A stretch of DNA of 64,000 bases from Agarivorans sp. Toyoura001. Lineage in GTDB: Bacteria > Pseudomonadota > Gammaproteobacteria > Enterobacterales > Celerinatantimonadaceae. Of the stretch, positions 34,946 through 44,154 are shown one piece after another. The notes under the pieces are model-generated. The model saw only the letters and a list, made by a program, of their open reading frames with translations. It was not told where the DNA came from and did no database searches. The stretch lies in NCBI RefSeq assembly GCF_005405585.1, contig NZ_BJEQ01000002.1:372001-436000 (forward strand), written 5' to 3'. A program made the position numbers and the translations under genes. How positions within the stretch are numbered: the first letter of the stretch is position 1; each line of letters opens with the position of its first letter.

Positions 34946-35017
34946 TGTTTACATCTCAACATACCATCCTCTCAGTGAATCGCCTCGGCCACTAATAAAC
35001 TGCGTCCATCAAACCAC

Positions 35018-35998
35018 TTAGCCCGCAGCGCCTAAACGACTAACATACAAAAGTTCGTTTTCTGAATAACATGCTTCTAACTGGGCAACAAATGCTCCAC
35101 GTACTTCTGCTTGCTCGGCAAACAAAAATGCCAAGGCTTGGCGTGCCATCGCCTCCACCGGATAAAACAGCGTACTGTAGCTGAGCTTGCCGCCAGGGGC
35201 ATTATTTGAAGCGCCTATAAACTCAATCTGCCGGTTTAATTGCTCGGTTTGCTGTTGCACTTGTTGCCATATTGGCCAACTTAAGCGGGGTGATAAACAC
35301 ACCAGCGCCGAGCACTTATCAGAACCAACAACGCTCGATATACAATCGCTAGGGTCATGAGGCAAACAGTTCACCGTGAGCGTTGCCTGGCTAAAAGGGC
35401 TGTCAATGTTGACTAATTGTGGGCTTATTTCTTGATACTGCTGCGCATCACAACATACCGTAATATGGCTATGCCCACGCTCAACCAAAGATGTGATTGC
35501 CAGCCATAAACTGGCGATCAAGTCTAAGTGCAAACACTGACTAGCGAACTGACTTACATAACGCTTAGCCACCAATAAACGGGGATGCAAGCGCATAAAC
35601 TCAGCTAGGCGTTGTTCGTCCATATGCTGACTTTCGAAATATAAAGCCTGAACACCTAAAGCAAGATAGTTTTCTAACAGGTGAATTTCCTGAGCTTCTG
35701 AGTGCGCGCCAGAGGCTAGGTGCAATGGTTGCGATAAACTTGATGCCCTAGCAGAAAGATCTTTCAGTAAACTGGCACTGAGTGGATCTTGGATTGATTG
35801 CACAATCATCCCAGGTCCAGTTTGTGGATTAACGGTGAGGTTTTGCGCATGGTAATTAGGCACAAAATTTAGTGCTTTAATCGCTGCCATTACCTTGGCC
35901 ACTTTAGCCTCACTCACCGGCGTATTTTTATTAATAATGCGAGATACCGTTGCTACCGAGACACCCGCTTTGTTCGCAACATCTACAATTGTGGTCAT
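35018..35998 (-). CDS. LacI family transcriptional regulator
   Basis: This 326-residue regulator has an N-terminal LacI helix-turn-helix (TTIVDVANKAGVSVATVSRII) with the hinge ALNFVPNYHAQNL near residue 50. A periplasmic-binding-protein-like effector domain follows. AGGGAAG precedes the ATG. It lies between the GH117 gene and a secreted GH50 gene, transcribed away from the latter. It has no TTGGTNNACCAA site of its own. Its target is unknown; candidates are the two ACGT-centred operators near galE. The local position suggests that it senses an agar-derived or galactose-type sugar. Confidence 0.88.
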   Translation of the reverse strand: MTTIVDVANKAGVSVATVSRIINKNTPVSEAKVAKVMAAIKALNFVPNYHAQNLTVNPQTGPGMIVQSIQDPLSASLLKDLSARASSLSQPLHLASGAHSEAQEIHLLENYLALGVQALYFESQHMDEQRLAEFMRLHPRLLVAKRYVSQFASQCLHLDLIASLWLAITSLVERGHSHITVCCDAQQYQEISPQLVNIDSPFSQATLTVNCLPHDPSDCISSVVGSDKCSALVCLSPRLSWPIWQQVQQQTEQLNRQIEFIGASNNAPGGKLSYSTLFYPVEAMARQALAFLFAEQAEVRGAFVAQLEACYSENELLYVSRLGAAG

Positions 35999-36049
35999 CT
36001 GCTTCCCTACTTCGCGCTTAGTTATTTATTTTTATAATCGAACAGATAA

Positions 36050-36080
36050 AACAAAAGACGAGGCCAGCTCGTCTTTTGTT
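36050..36080 (-). terminator. Terminator after the secreted GH50 gene
   Basis: A perfect 13-bp inverted repeat AACAAAAGACGAG/CTCGTCTTTTGTT with a 5-nt loop lies 15 bp past the agarase stop and separates it from the LacI gene. Confidence 0.8.
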
Positions 36081-36095
36081 AATCAAGGTTTAGTG

Positions 36096-39029
36096 TTACT
36101 TAATAAGCTCCGGATAACGCTGTGAATACAGCGTTCGGTTTACTTCGGTTGCGCCTGCAACTAAGTTCTCGTAAGGAGAATCAGCTACCGTAACAAAGCC
36201 GTTATTGTAGTTTTCGCCATCCCAAGCTCGGCCAGTAGTTGGCGAGTCTAAGTATTGGAACCAATGAGCTCCCACAAAGTAAGGGTTGGCAATAACGCTA
36301 TCCATGTAATGGGCGTATTTCTCTGCGCGACCTTGTTGCGTATCGGCGGCAACAAGACCGGGATGGAACATACCGCTATCGGTTGCCCCAAAGTGGAATT
36401 CACCAATAATGCTTGGCTTGTCTAACTCGGCTAAATGGCTCCAGTCGCCCTTCGACATATCATTGCCGTATAGGTTGTAGCTCATTACATCTACATATTG
36501 AGCTGCACTGTTGGCCGCTTCTGGAGTGATTCCCCACTCAGTAAAACGTGCCCCCAAATACAAGTGCTCAGGCATTACCTGCTTCATTTGCTGCTGTACA
36601 ATGGCAAAGTAACGGTCGGAGTGATCGGCCAAGAACATACTGTAATCGGCTTTAATCGCGTCGTTCATTTCACCTTGATGTACATAGCCCTTAGCCAGCT
36701 CATCCCAAGAGGTAACTGCACTGCCCCACGCTTGGTTTAGTGCTGCGATATCTTTGGCATATTTAGCTTCTAATAAGTTAACAAACGCTGCTTTGGCATA
36801 GCTGTCTTTGGCATTACTCCGTAAAGCAGCAATCGCTAAGGCGTAGTGATTAGCCGCGAACTCGGTATTTCCCCAACTCATTTCGTTATCAACAAAGGTG
36901 CCTATACACCAAGGGTCTTGTTTAACTTCGGCGGCCACTTGTTCAGCCATGGCTTTTACCGAGCTAACAAACTCTGGGTCGTAAGGGTCGTGCATCGGTC
37001 CCCAGTAATCATTACCGGTATTAATCCGTTGGTGATCACCTACAATCCAGCCGTTGGCAACATAAGCCACTTTCTGGTTGCCATAAAAACTTGGATCGGC
37101 CCAGTTACCTAATGAGGTAAAACCCCAATCAAGCATTCGCGCTAAGGTGACATCTCGCCATACGCCAATCGCATCATCACGAGAATCCGGGGCGTATTTA
37201 CGTTGTAAGTTAGCGCTGTAAAAACTAAATACTTCGCCATGCTCTAGTGGACCGGTGTGGATCATGGTGGAATATTGGTAATTTTGCGCTAAGGCATCAC
37301 TGTACTTCGGCAACCAATTAAACATGCTGTTACGCAAATCAGAGGCAACCGAACGGGCGTCTTGATTATCGGTGTAACTGGCTTGCGAAATTTGACTGGG
37401 TCGCAAACTTAAGTCTTCAGACAACACCAAATCGGTAAAATTAACCCCGGTGGTAGTGTAGGTATCATCCATACGAATATTGTCTAAGCCGGTGGCAAAA
37501 TATAAGTAACCACTTGGGTCAACCAGTGACCATTTACCGTCTACTTTCTCAGTTCTAAAATATCCAGTTGCGTCTAATTTAGGGCCACTTTTCCAACCAC
37601 CGTAAGGCGTTCTGTCGGCCATAGGTTTAGCTGAGTCGATAAGCGCAACATCGGCTTTAGCATGCTTTTGTAATTCTTCTGCTGAATGAATTTTCTCGGC
37701 CCAGTCTTCATTAGTAAACTGGCCAAACTCATCCAACAAACCTTGGTAGCGACTGGTATCGGCGCTAAGATTTGGCACTAAACGAATGTTATCGATGACC
37801 AAGCTAAGGTCACTTTGTAGATCTTGCATGTACAGCTGAAAGCTCACGATATTAGCTAAATCTAGCTTGGCTTCACCCCAGCCAAAATTAATCGCTTGAG
37901 CTTGGTAAGACTTTTTGGGTGGCTCGCCACGCATGCCTGAGTCGAGGGTTTTGGCTAGCTCTTCAAGCGTAAAGTAGTAAGTACCCGCTTCGCCTGCAGG
38001 CAATTGTACGTAACCTGTTCGGCTATGAATTACGCCATTAGCGCTACCGCCTTGTTTTTCATTTACGTCATCATCAACGCGAATAAACAATTGTGCGCCT
38101 GCATCGCTCAGGTTCTCCACGTCAAAGGCTAAAGTAAAGTCACCATGCTCAGACCAATTCCACGGTTTATCAGCACTAAAGGTCACGCTTGGATAAGAGG
38201 CATCGGCAGCGTAATCAATTTTTAGACCTTTCCCCTCACCACGACTTATTGAAGTAAGCTTGGTGCCATGGGTATTACTGGCAATGCCTTTCGAACCATC
38301 ATTAAAATCAGCTAAAGTGGCAATGGTTGGAATGGGCGCTGCAATCACTTCTGCTTCACGCGCCTCTGATTTAACAAAATCACCGGTGCGCTCAATAAAA
38401 TTAATATCGTGAATAATCACTTCTTGCGCGGCGATAGGACCTACCGAATAAAACTGAATTTCGGCAATACTTTTTAGGTTAAGTTTACTGCCGCCTCGGT
38501 AACCTTCAATATTCATTTGAGTACCGTTAAACAAGAAATCTACGGTAGTGGTTTTGCCCGCAGGTAAAACAATTGGTAGATCAACTTGGTTATCGGCCGA
38601 GCCCATAATACCAATGTTATCGCTCACCTTCATTTCTATGCGAACGTCTGCTGCACCGGGGTTTTCTAACGCGACTTTCAAACCACCTTTGGTATTCCAA
38701 TCCCATGGGCCAGCTTTGGAATGAATTTTCACGTTTGGCCATTTTGATTGCGCCTCCGCTTCGGAGATCGCATCAAAATTCATTTTCAATCCGTCTTTGC
38801 TTTGCTCGGCTGTTTTCTCTACTACAGAAAACTGACTATGACTGTGGGTGATTTTTTCTAAAATCGCCGCTTCAGTAAGATTAAGCGGGGTTGCCGCACT
38901 AGTCATATCACCCGATGTATTCTCGCTGGCGCTCGACTGCTTAGTGTCATCTGCCATAACCTTTGAAACTGAAACCCCAGCTAGTACAACAGACACTAGG
39001 ATTGCTAAATTGTTCTTTTTAAACAGCAC
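36096..39029 (-). CDS. GH50 beta-agarase, secreted
   Basis: This 977-residue protein starts at GTG 39029, with GGAGG seven bases upstream. The signal peptide (NNLAILVSVVLAGVSVSKVMA) is followed by a Ser/Thr-rich linker and two carbohydrate-binding-like domains (about 55-430). The GH50 barrel carries E716 in FVDNEMSWGN (acid/base) and E877 in IIGEFHFG (nucleophile). Relative to the lipoprotein GH50 at 27731-30586 it has an insertion of about 20 residues after TYTTTGVNF. It has neither a lipobox nor a GlyGly-CTERM tail, so it is periplasmic or released. Two operators 21 bp apart lie just upstream of the start. Confidence 0.93.
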   Translation of the reverse strand: MLFKKNNLAILVSVVLAGVSVSKVMADDTKQSSASENTSGDMTSAATPLNLTEAAILEKITHSHSQFSVVEKTAEQSKDGLKMNFDAISEAEAQSKWPNVKIHSKAGPWDWNTKGGLKVALENPGAADVRIEMKVSDNIGIMGSADNQVDLPIVLPAGKTTTVDFLFNGTQMNIEGYRGGSKLNLKSIAEIQFYSVGPIAAQEVIIHDINFIERTGDFVKSEAREAEVIAAPIPTIATLADFNDGSKGIASNTHGTKLTSISRGEGKGLKIDYAADASYPSVTFSADKPWNWSEHGDFTLAFDVENLSDAGAQLFIRVDDDVNEKQGGSANGVIHSRTGYVQLPAGEAGTYYFTLEELAKTLDSGMRGEPPKKSYQAQAINFGWGEAKLDLANIVSFQLYMQDLQSDLSLVIDNIRLVPNLSADTSRYQGLLDEFGQFTNEDWAEKIHSAEELQKHAKADVALIDSAKPMADRTPYGGWKSGPKLDATGYFRTEKVDGKWSLVDPSGYLYFATGLDNIRMDDTYTTTGVNFTDLVLSEDLSLRPSQISQASYTDNQDARSVASDLRNSMFNWLPKYSDALAQNYQYSTMIHTGPLEHGEVFSFYSANLQRKYAPDSRDDAIGVWRDVTLARMLDWGFTSLGNWADPSFYGNQKVAYVANGWIVGDHQRINTGNDYWGPMHDPYDPEFVSSVKAMAEQVAAEVKQDPWCIGTFVDNEMSWGNTEFAANHYALAIAALRSNAKDSYAKAAFVNLLEAKYAKDIAALNQAWGSAVTSWDELAKGYVHQGEMNDAIKADYSMFLADHSDRYFAIVQQQMKQVMPEHLYLGARFTEWGITPEAANSAAQYVDVMSYNLYGNDMSKGDWSHLAELDKPSIIGEFHFGATDSGMFHPGLVAADTQQGRAEKYAHYMDSVIANPYFVGAHWFQYLDSPTTGRAWDGENYNNGFVTVADSPYENLVAGATEVNRTLYSQRYPELIK

Positions 39030-39068
39030 AATATTTCCTCCCTAAAAGGATAACCAAAACCAATATTA

Positions 39069-39101
39069 TTGGACAACCACTAAGCAATATTGGATAACCA
39101 A
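39069..39101. promoter_or_regulatory. Paired agar-regulon operators before the secreted GH50
   Basis: TTGGACAACCAC (39069-39080) and TTGGATAACCAA (39090-39101) each fit the consensus with one or two mismatches and are 21 bp apart, two helical turns. A weaker copy, AAGGATAACCAA, lies at 39046. Confidence 0.6.
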
Positions 39102-39253
39102 AATAAAAGTTAGCATACCAATTAGAATTCTTATGTGAGCTATAGCGGTATTTTGGCAACAGAGATAAAGATAAAAACTCAATTAAATCAGTAACTAAAG
39201 AGATCAAAAGTACGCTGTAGTCAACGAAGAGCTACAGACATAAGGAAGGAAGA

Positions 39254-39292
39254 AACCTAGGCACTTGCGGAACCATTGCAGGATAGTACCTA
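39254..39292 (-). terminator. Terminator-like hairpin after the dehydrogenase operon
   Basis: On the minus strand CCTAGGTACT pairs with AGTGCCTAGG (one G-U) and is followed by TTTCTTCC. It lies about 45 bp past the stop of the AllD-like gene. Confidence 0.5.
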
Positions 39293-39338
39293 GGCTAGTA
39301 GCAACACAGAGCGACACTATGCTGCTACCTTTACTGGT

Positions 39339-40346
39339 TTAGCTCACTAAGTAATCGTGAACTCCCTTGGCAACAGGGATCCCATTACGATCACACTCGG
39401 CGCGATAAGCCACTTGTAAATCGTTCGGTGCAAGCACTTTGTCAACACCAGGTACTGGCGGAACTTCGTGCAACTCTTTGACCATTGCAGCCATCATCAC
39501 TGGGAACAACGCGTTACCCAGTTTAGTTGGGTCAATCACAATCACTAAGCTGGCCAGCTTACGCATTTTGTCGTAGTCGTCGTACATACGAACAATATGG
39601 TTACCGAAGTTAGCCCCCATCAACATGCCCGTTAGCGCATCAATAGCTAAGGCAATGCCAGAGCCTTTATGGCCACCAAATGGCAGCAAGTTGGCCACTT
39701 TATGAGGATCGGTTGTTTCGTTGCCTTCAGCATCAATGGCAAGGCCTTTACCAATCGACTGACCGGTTTCTTTGGCATGCAATAGCTTGCCATACGCGGT
39801 GGCACTGGTCGCCATATCAATAATCATTGGCGTAGAGCCCTCTACCGGGAAACCAAAGGCAATTGGGTTGGTCCCCAAAAACTTGGCCGCTCCGCCATGT
39901 GGGGCAACACATGTGTCGGTTTGCGTCATACCAATGGCAATCATACCTGCGCTTGTGGCTTGCTCCATAAAGTATGAAAGCGCACCACAATGCGAGGTAT
40001 TCTTGACACTTACAAAACCTAATCCGGTATCAGAGGCTAGATTTATGGCGTGTTTAGTGGCAGCGATTAGCGCCGAATGGCCCATGCCATCATCTGAGTC
40101 AAGTACCGCCATTGAGGGTGATACCTGTTCAATTGAGAATGTAGCGGCGCGATTTAACCCGCCTTTAGCTAAACGCTGACAGTAATGCTCTACTCGCATA
40201 ACACCGTGTGAATGCACACCGGTAGCATCTGCGTGTATTAATACTTCGGTGACTTCCTTGGCCGTTTGCTCGTCAAGGCCTGCAGCAATAAGTTTGTTTA
40301 GCGCAAGTCCTTTTAACTCGGCTTCCTTTACGTGTACTGTTGTCAT
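39339..40346 (-). CDS. AllD-like NAD(P)-dependent 2-oxoacid/hydroxyacid dehydrogenase (Ldh_2 family)
   Basis: This 335-residue cytoplasmic member of the malate/L-lactate (Ldh_2) family is closest in pattern to E. coli ureidoglycolate dehydrogenase AllD. Visible family motifs are ADATGVHSHGVMRVEHYCQRL, KNTSHCGALSYF, LGTNPIAFGFP, DMATSATAYGK and FGGHKGSGIALAIDAL. The family oxidises or reduces the hydroxyl next to, or near, a carboxylate. It is third in an operon with a zinc dehydrogenase and a UxuB/UxaB-like reductase, 14 bp after the former. A role in reducing a diketo-deoxy acid from anhydrogalactose is inferred from context; ureidoglycolate is unlikely because no allantoin genes are near. 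AGGT precedes the ATG. Confidence 0.8.
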   Translation of the reverse strand: MTTVHVKEAELKGLALNKLIAAGLDEQTAKEVTEVLIHADATGVHSHGVMRVEHYCQRLAKGGLNRAATFSIEQVSPSMAVLDSDDGMGHSALIAATKHAINLASDTGLGFVSVKNTSHCGALSYFMEQATSAGMIAIGMTQTDTCVAPHGGAAKFLGTNPIAFGFPVEGSTPMIIDMATSATAYGKLLHAKETGQSIGKGLAIDAEGNETTDPHKVANLLPFGGHKGSGIALAIDALTGMLMGANFGNHIVRMYDDYDKMRKLASLVIVIDPTKLGNALFPVMMAAMVKELHEVPPVPGVDKVLAPNDLQVAYRAECDRNGIPVAKGVHDYLVS

Positions 40347-40360
40347 AATTACCTGCGCGA

Positions 40361-41377
40361 CTAAAAGTTGATAACGCCTTTAATAAGGCTTGAGTTGTTT
40401 ACTACATCCTGTTGGTAAGAAAGACCTACAGTGTCGAAATCATAATCACGGTTTTTCATGATATTTTCGTCAATCTGGCCTTTGCTCATCAGCTCAATCA
40501 CTCGCTCAAAGTCTTCGCGGGTTGCATTACGACTGCTTAACAAGGTGGTTTCTTTTTTGTGGAATGTTGGATCGTCGAGTACTAAATCACCGATATACAA
40601 ACCAATAAATACGATTTTTCCGCCGTGGCGAATTAGCTCAACGCTGCGGCTCATAGAACCTTTATTGCCAGTAGCATCCATTAAGGTACAAGCTAATTTG
40701 CCACCAAATGCCGCTTTTAAATCCTCAACATAGTTCTCTGCTAGCGGGTTTAAGGTTTTAATGCCAAGCGCTTTTTCTACATGTGCGCGACGCTCGTCAC
40801 TCACATCGGCTACAACTACTTCAGCGCCGTTCGCCTTAGCAATGGCTGCTGCCGCTAGGCCAATTGGGCCTGCGCCAACTTGCAGAACACGTTGTCCCGC
40901 TTTTACTTCAGCACGACGCACCGCATGGGCGCTAATCGCAAAACACTCGATCAGTGCGCCTTGGCTATCACTCACTTCTTCTGGCAATTTAACCAGGTTG
41001 CTTTCTAATACACTGAGGTACTCACTAAAGCCGCCATCTTGGTGAACCCCATATAAAGAGACATTTTCACAGCAGTTGGTTTTACCTTCTTCACAGGCGG
41101 CACACTCACCACATGGAATACAAGGGATCACAGAAAATCGCTCGCCCGCTTTGGCGCTAGAACAATCACTGCCAACCGCTTCAACAATGCCACTAATCTC
41201 GTGGCCTAATACGCGAGGATAACTAAAAAATGGCTGACGGCCGGCAAAGGCGTGAATGTCGGTACCACAAATACCTACGGCTTTTACTTTTAACAGTACT
41301 TCGTTAGCGGCAACAGCCGGCTTTTCACGCTCAACGTACTCAATGGAGAACGGTTCGTTACAGATTAGTGTTTTCAT
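40361..41377 (-). CDS. Zinc-dependent dehydrogenase, L-galactonate-5-dehydrogenase-like
   Basis: This 338-residue medium-chain dehydrogenase has the catalytic zinc ligands in GICGTDIHAF and GHE, the structural zinc cluster in CIPCGECAACEEGKTNCC, and the NAD Rossmann motif VLQVGAGPIGLAAA. By pattern it resembles E. coli LgoD/YjjN, which oxidises C5 of L-galactonate. In an agar locus the related C5 hydroxyl of 2-keto-3-deoxy-L-galactonate is an attractive substrate; free L-galactonate from L-galactose is the alternative. It lies 8 bp after the UxuB/UxaB-like gene and 14 bp before the AllD-like gene. AGGA precedes the ATG. Confidence 0.82.
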   Translation of the reverse strand: MKTLICNEPFSIEYVEREKPAVAANEVLLKVKAVGICGTDIHAFAGRQPFFSYPRVLGHEISGIVEAVGSDCSSAKAGERFSVIPCIPCGECAACEEGKTNCCENVSLYGVHQDGGFSEYLSVLESNLVKLPEEVSDSQGALIECFAISAHAVRRAEVKAGQRVLQVGAGPIGLAAAAIAKANGAEVVVADVSDERRAHVEKALGIKTLNPLAENYVEDLKAAFGGKLACTLMDATGNKGSMSRSVELIRHGGKIVFIGLYIGDLVLDDPTFHKKETTLLSSRNATREDFERVIELMSKGQIDENIMKNRDYDFDTVGLSYQQDVVNNSSLIKGVINF

Positions 41378-41385
41378 GTTGTTTC

Positions 41386-42858
41386 CTAATTCACTGCAAT
41401 TGAGTCGATAACCGACGCAATGCCATATTCTTCAATAGATACAAAGGCTGATTCGACTTGCTGACTAAACTTGGCGTTATCGCTTGCATGAGTACCAAAA
41501 ATTTTGTTTATTGCGAGCAGGGCTTTAGCTTGGGCTAAAGGCTCGGCTTGGCTATCAACGATGTGCTTAAACTCGTCTGCCAATGGGTCGACAATTTGCT
41601 CGCCCTTTTTCACTGCACCAATAATTGAGTGCATCCAACCGGCAATTAAAATAGGTAAGCAAGTCACTTTTAAGCCTTGCTTTTGCAGCTGCAACAAAGG
41701 ATCAACCGCGCGCTGAGGAAGCTTTTGCGAACCATCCATCGCGATTTGTGCAGTTTTGTGTTTTACATTTGCGTTGCTAAAACGTTCGATAAGCAAACCG
41801 GCGTACTGCTCCAAATTTACGTTCAAATTCGGGCTTAAAGATTTAGCTTGCTCTTGGGTCATAAGCTTTAAGGTGGCGGCTTTAAATGTTGGGTCTTGCA
41901 TACATTGGTAAATGTACTCGTAACCCGCTAAGGCACCGTTATAAGCCAAAAACGAGTGGCTACCATTTAACATGCGTAACTTCATTTCTTCGTAAGGCAA
42001 AACGTCGTTTACAAACATTGCCCCGGCCAAATCCCAATCTGGGCGACCCGCGACAAAGTTGTCTTCAATGACCCATTGGCGGAAGTCTTCACATACCACA
42101 CCACAAGGGTCTGCATACCCCACTTCCACTTCAATGGCAGCAAATTCTTCAGCCGTCATCGCAGGACAAATACGATCTACCATGGTGCTTGGAAAGCTAA
42201 TATTCTGCTCAATCCAGCTGGCCAATTGTTGGTCAAGTTTTGCGGCGTAAGCGAGTACCGCATTTTTGGTAAGGTGACCATTTTCTGGAATATTGTCACA
42301 AGACAGAATGCTAATTGGCGCTAAACCTTTATCACGTCTCACTCGTAAAGCTTCAGTAATTAAGCCTAAAGCAGAAACGGGAGCCTGCGGATTCGCTAAG
42401 TCGTGTTGAATTAAGCTATTTGCTTCATCCAGCAAACCCGACTGTGGATCAACGCAATAGCCTTTCTCGGTGATAGTCAGCGAAACAATGCTTACTTGTG
42501 GCTCAGCAATTTTGGCAATTGCTGCAGCTATCCCCGACACCGGTGTATGAATAGCCTCGGTAACGGTTCTCACTAAACGCGAACATACCGTGTCTTTAGA
42601 TTTTTCGATAACCGAAAATAAGCAGTCTTGAGCAACTAAGTTGGCCACTAAATCTTCACTGCCAAACATGTTTATTTCGCAAATGCCCCAAAGCTCACCA
42701 GACGCTTGGTTAGTTAAATCGTTATATACAGCTTGATGGCCGCGATGAAATGCACCAAAGCCAATGTGAACAATCTTCGTGTCTAATTGTTCCCTGTTAT
42801 ATGTCGTTACTGCTTTAAACCTATCTTGAAACTGGCTTAAATGATTACTTACTGCCAT
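41386..42858 (-). CDS. Mannitol dehydrogenase family, fructuronate/tagaturonate reductase-like
   Basis: This 490-residue long-chain polyol dehydrogenase opens with the NAD-binding segment IVHIGFGAFHRGHQAVY. It also carries SLTITEKGYCVD, SCDNIPENG and the active-site block YEEMKLRMLNGSHSFLAY. These are shared by UxuB, UxaB and mannitol dehydrogenases, which reduce a 5-keto (uronate numbering) group to a sugar acid or polyol. It heads a three-gene operon, with an agar-regulon operator about 75 bp upstream. It could reduce D-tagaturonate made by the LgoD-like enzyme, or a 2,5-diketo-3-deoxy acid. No altronate or mannonate dehydratase is in the window, which weakens the classical uronate role. 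Confidence 0.82.
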   Translation of the reverse strand: MAVSNHLSQFQDRFKAVTTYNREQLDTKIVHIGFGAFHRGHQAVYNDLTNQASGELWGICEINMFGSEDLVANLVAQDCLFSVIEKSKDTVCSRLVRTVTEAIHTPVSGIAAAIAKIAEPQVSIVSLTITEKGYCVDPQSGLLDEANSLIQHDLANPQAPVSALGLITEALRVRRDKGLAPISILSCDNIPENGHLTKNAVLAYAAKLDQQLASWIEQNISFPSTMVDRICPAMTAEEFAAIEVEVGYADPCGVVCEDFRQWVIEDNFVAGRPDWDLAGAMFVNDVLPYEEMKLRMLNGSHSFLAYNGALAGYEYIYQCMQDPTFKAATLKLMTQEQAKSLSPNLNVNLEQYAGLLIERFSNANVKHKTAQIAMDGSQKLPQRAVDPLLQLQKQGLKVTCLPILIAGWMHSIIGAVKKGEQIVDPLADEFKHIVDSQAEPLAQAKALLAINKIFGTHASDNAKFSQQVESAFVSIEEYGIASVIDSIAVN

Positions 42859-42932
42859 TTACCCACCCAACTGTTCAACCAATATGGCATTTATACCGAC
42901 AAAATAGCCAGATAGCCGTGATTACAATCACA

Positions 42933-42948
42933 AAATGGTAAACCAATT
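42933..42948. promoter_or_regulatory. Agar-regulon operator before the dehydrogenase operon
   Basis: AAATGGTAAACCAATT carries TGGT-AA-ACCA with one mismatch in the left flank. It faces the site at 43111 across the 340-bp divergent region, which is otherwise AT-rich spacer. Confidence 0.65.
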
Positions 42949-43110
42949 ACCTTTAAATGGCTAACTAAAATAAGTAAATAGTTTATCCAAAGTGAGTTTA
43001 TTATAATTAACCTTTTAATTAAAAAGCAATAAAATTCAAAAAAAACAATAAGTTAATAAGAATAAAAGACGCTTAATGAAATAATTGTATTTAAATATCC
43101 GTAAAACTCA

Positions 43111-43126
43111 TTTTGGTTGACCAAAA
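43111..43126. promoter_or_regulatory. Perfect 16-bp agar-regulon operator before the KDG kinase
   Basis: TTTTGGTTGACCAAAA is a palindrome with 7-bp perfect arms around TG. It lies 72 bp upstream of the kinase start at 43198. Confidence 0.7.
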
Positions 43127-43197
43127 TTAATTCATCCCATACCATCGGTTTCATTAAGGGATTAGCCCTTCTATTAAGCAATCAAATAGGACAGGTC

Positions 43198-44127
43198 ATG
43201 TTTAGCGAAATATTAAGTTTTGGCGAGCCGATGTATGAATTCAGTCAGATTAAGCAGTCTCAAGCGATGCAGCCTGACTTTCTAAGTGGTTTTGGTGGGG
43301 ATGTTTCTAACTTTGCGATTGCAGCAGCACGCCAAGGTGCCAATGTAGGCATGATTACCCACCTAGGCGCAGATGAATTTGGTGAGCAGTTTAAAACGCT
43401 TTGGCAGCGCGAGTCGGTCGCTTTAGATCTAGTAGAAAGCAACGCCTCGGCGCATACCGGTGTTTACTTTATTACTCATAATGAAGAAGGCCATCACTTT
43501 TCATTCTTAAGAAAGGGCTCTGCTGCCAGCCTAATAAGCAAGCATCAGTTACCCGTTGAAGCCATTGCTAACGCTAAGTTATTACATACCACTGCGATTA
43601 CCCAAGCAATTAGCGATACCAGTTGCGACGCGGTATTTGCGGCAATAGAACTGGCCCGCAAAACAGACACTCTGGTCTCCTACGACACGAATCTTCGCCT
43701 TAAGTTATGGTCGCTCAATCGCGCTAAAGCCATTATTAATGAAACCATTTCACAGGTAGACATCTGCTTCCCTAGCATTGATGAAGCCCAGCTACTCACA
43801 GGCCTAACACATGCAGATGAGATCATTGACCACTACTTAACATTAGGGGCAAAAATTGTGGTACTAAAGCAGGGTTCTGAAGGGGCAACTGTGGCAGACC
43901 AACATGCTCGCTTTAGCATTAAACCGCACAAGGTCACTGCGGTAGACGCCACCGCAGCCGGCGACTCATTTGCGGGGTCATTCTGTACTCACTATGTTCG
44001 CGGAGCAGAAATTCAAGATTGCTTAAAATACGCCAATGCCACAGCGTCTATCACTATTACGGGTTATGGCGCGGTCGCTCCTCTTCCTACTTTGGCGCAA
44101 GTTGAACAGCGTTTGAACCTTAACTAA
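43198..44127 (+). CDS. 2-keto-3-deoxygluconate (or -galactonate) kinase, PfkB family
   Basis: This 309-residue ribokinase-type enzyme has the sugar-binding region DFLSGFGGDVSNFAIAAARQGANVG and the catalytic block DATAAGDSFAGSF with base D256. It phosphorylates a 2-keto-3-deoxy sugar acid at C6. The start chosen is ATG 43198 because AGGACAGG precedes it and the product then begins at the family's usual point; the upstream ATG frame from 43117 overlaps the operator. It heads kinase-aldolase-cycloisomerase, with gaps of 27 and 10 bp. The order fits late anhydrogalactose catabolism; sequence alone does not tell gluconate from galactonate. Confidence 0.88.
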   Translation: MFSEILSFGEPMYEFSQIKQSQAMQPDFLSGFGGDVSNFAIAAARQGANVGMITHLGADEFGEQFKTLWQRESVALDLVESNASAHTGVYFITHNEEGHHFSFLRKGSAASLISKHQLPVEAIANAKLLHTTAITQAISDTSCDAVFAAIELARKTDTLVSYDTNLRLKLWSLNRAKAIINETISQVDICFPSIDEAQLLTGLTHADEIIDHYLTLGAKIVVLKQGSEGATVADQHARFSIKPHKVTAVDATAAGDSFAGSFCTHYVRGAEIQDCLKYANATASITITGYGAVAPLPTLAQVEQRLNLN

Positions 44128-44154
44128 ATTCACAATGACTAAACGGATGTACCC

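Noticed and set aside
39019-39207. 62-codon minus-strand frame upstream of the secreted GH50
   Set aside because: It covers the ribosome site and paired operators of the agarase gene and looks like chance translation of AT-rich promoter DNA.
39339-40346. Ureidoglycolate dehydrogenase (allD) as the specific function
   Set aside because: The similarity is at family level only and no purine or allantoin genes are near; the sugar-acid context is stronger.
41386-42858. Classical uronate pathway (uxuB/uxaB) assignment
   Set aside because: No uxaC, uxaA or uxuA gene is in the window, so a specific symbol is not justified.
43117-43197. Longer N-terminus for the KDG kinase
   Set aside because: The extension starts inside a perfect operator and lacks a ribosome site; ATG 43198 has AGGACAGG and matches the family start.
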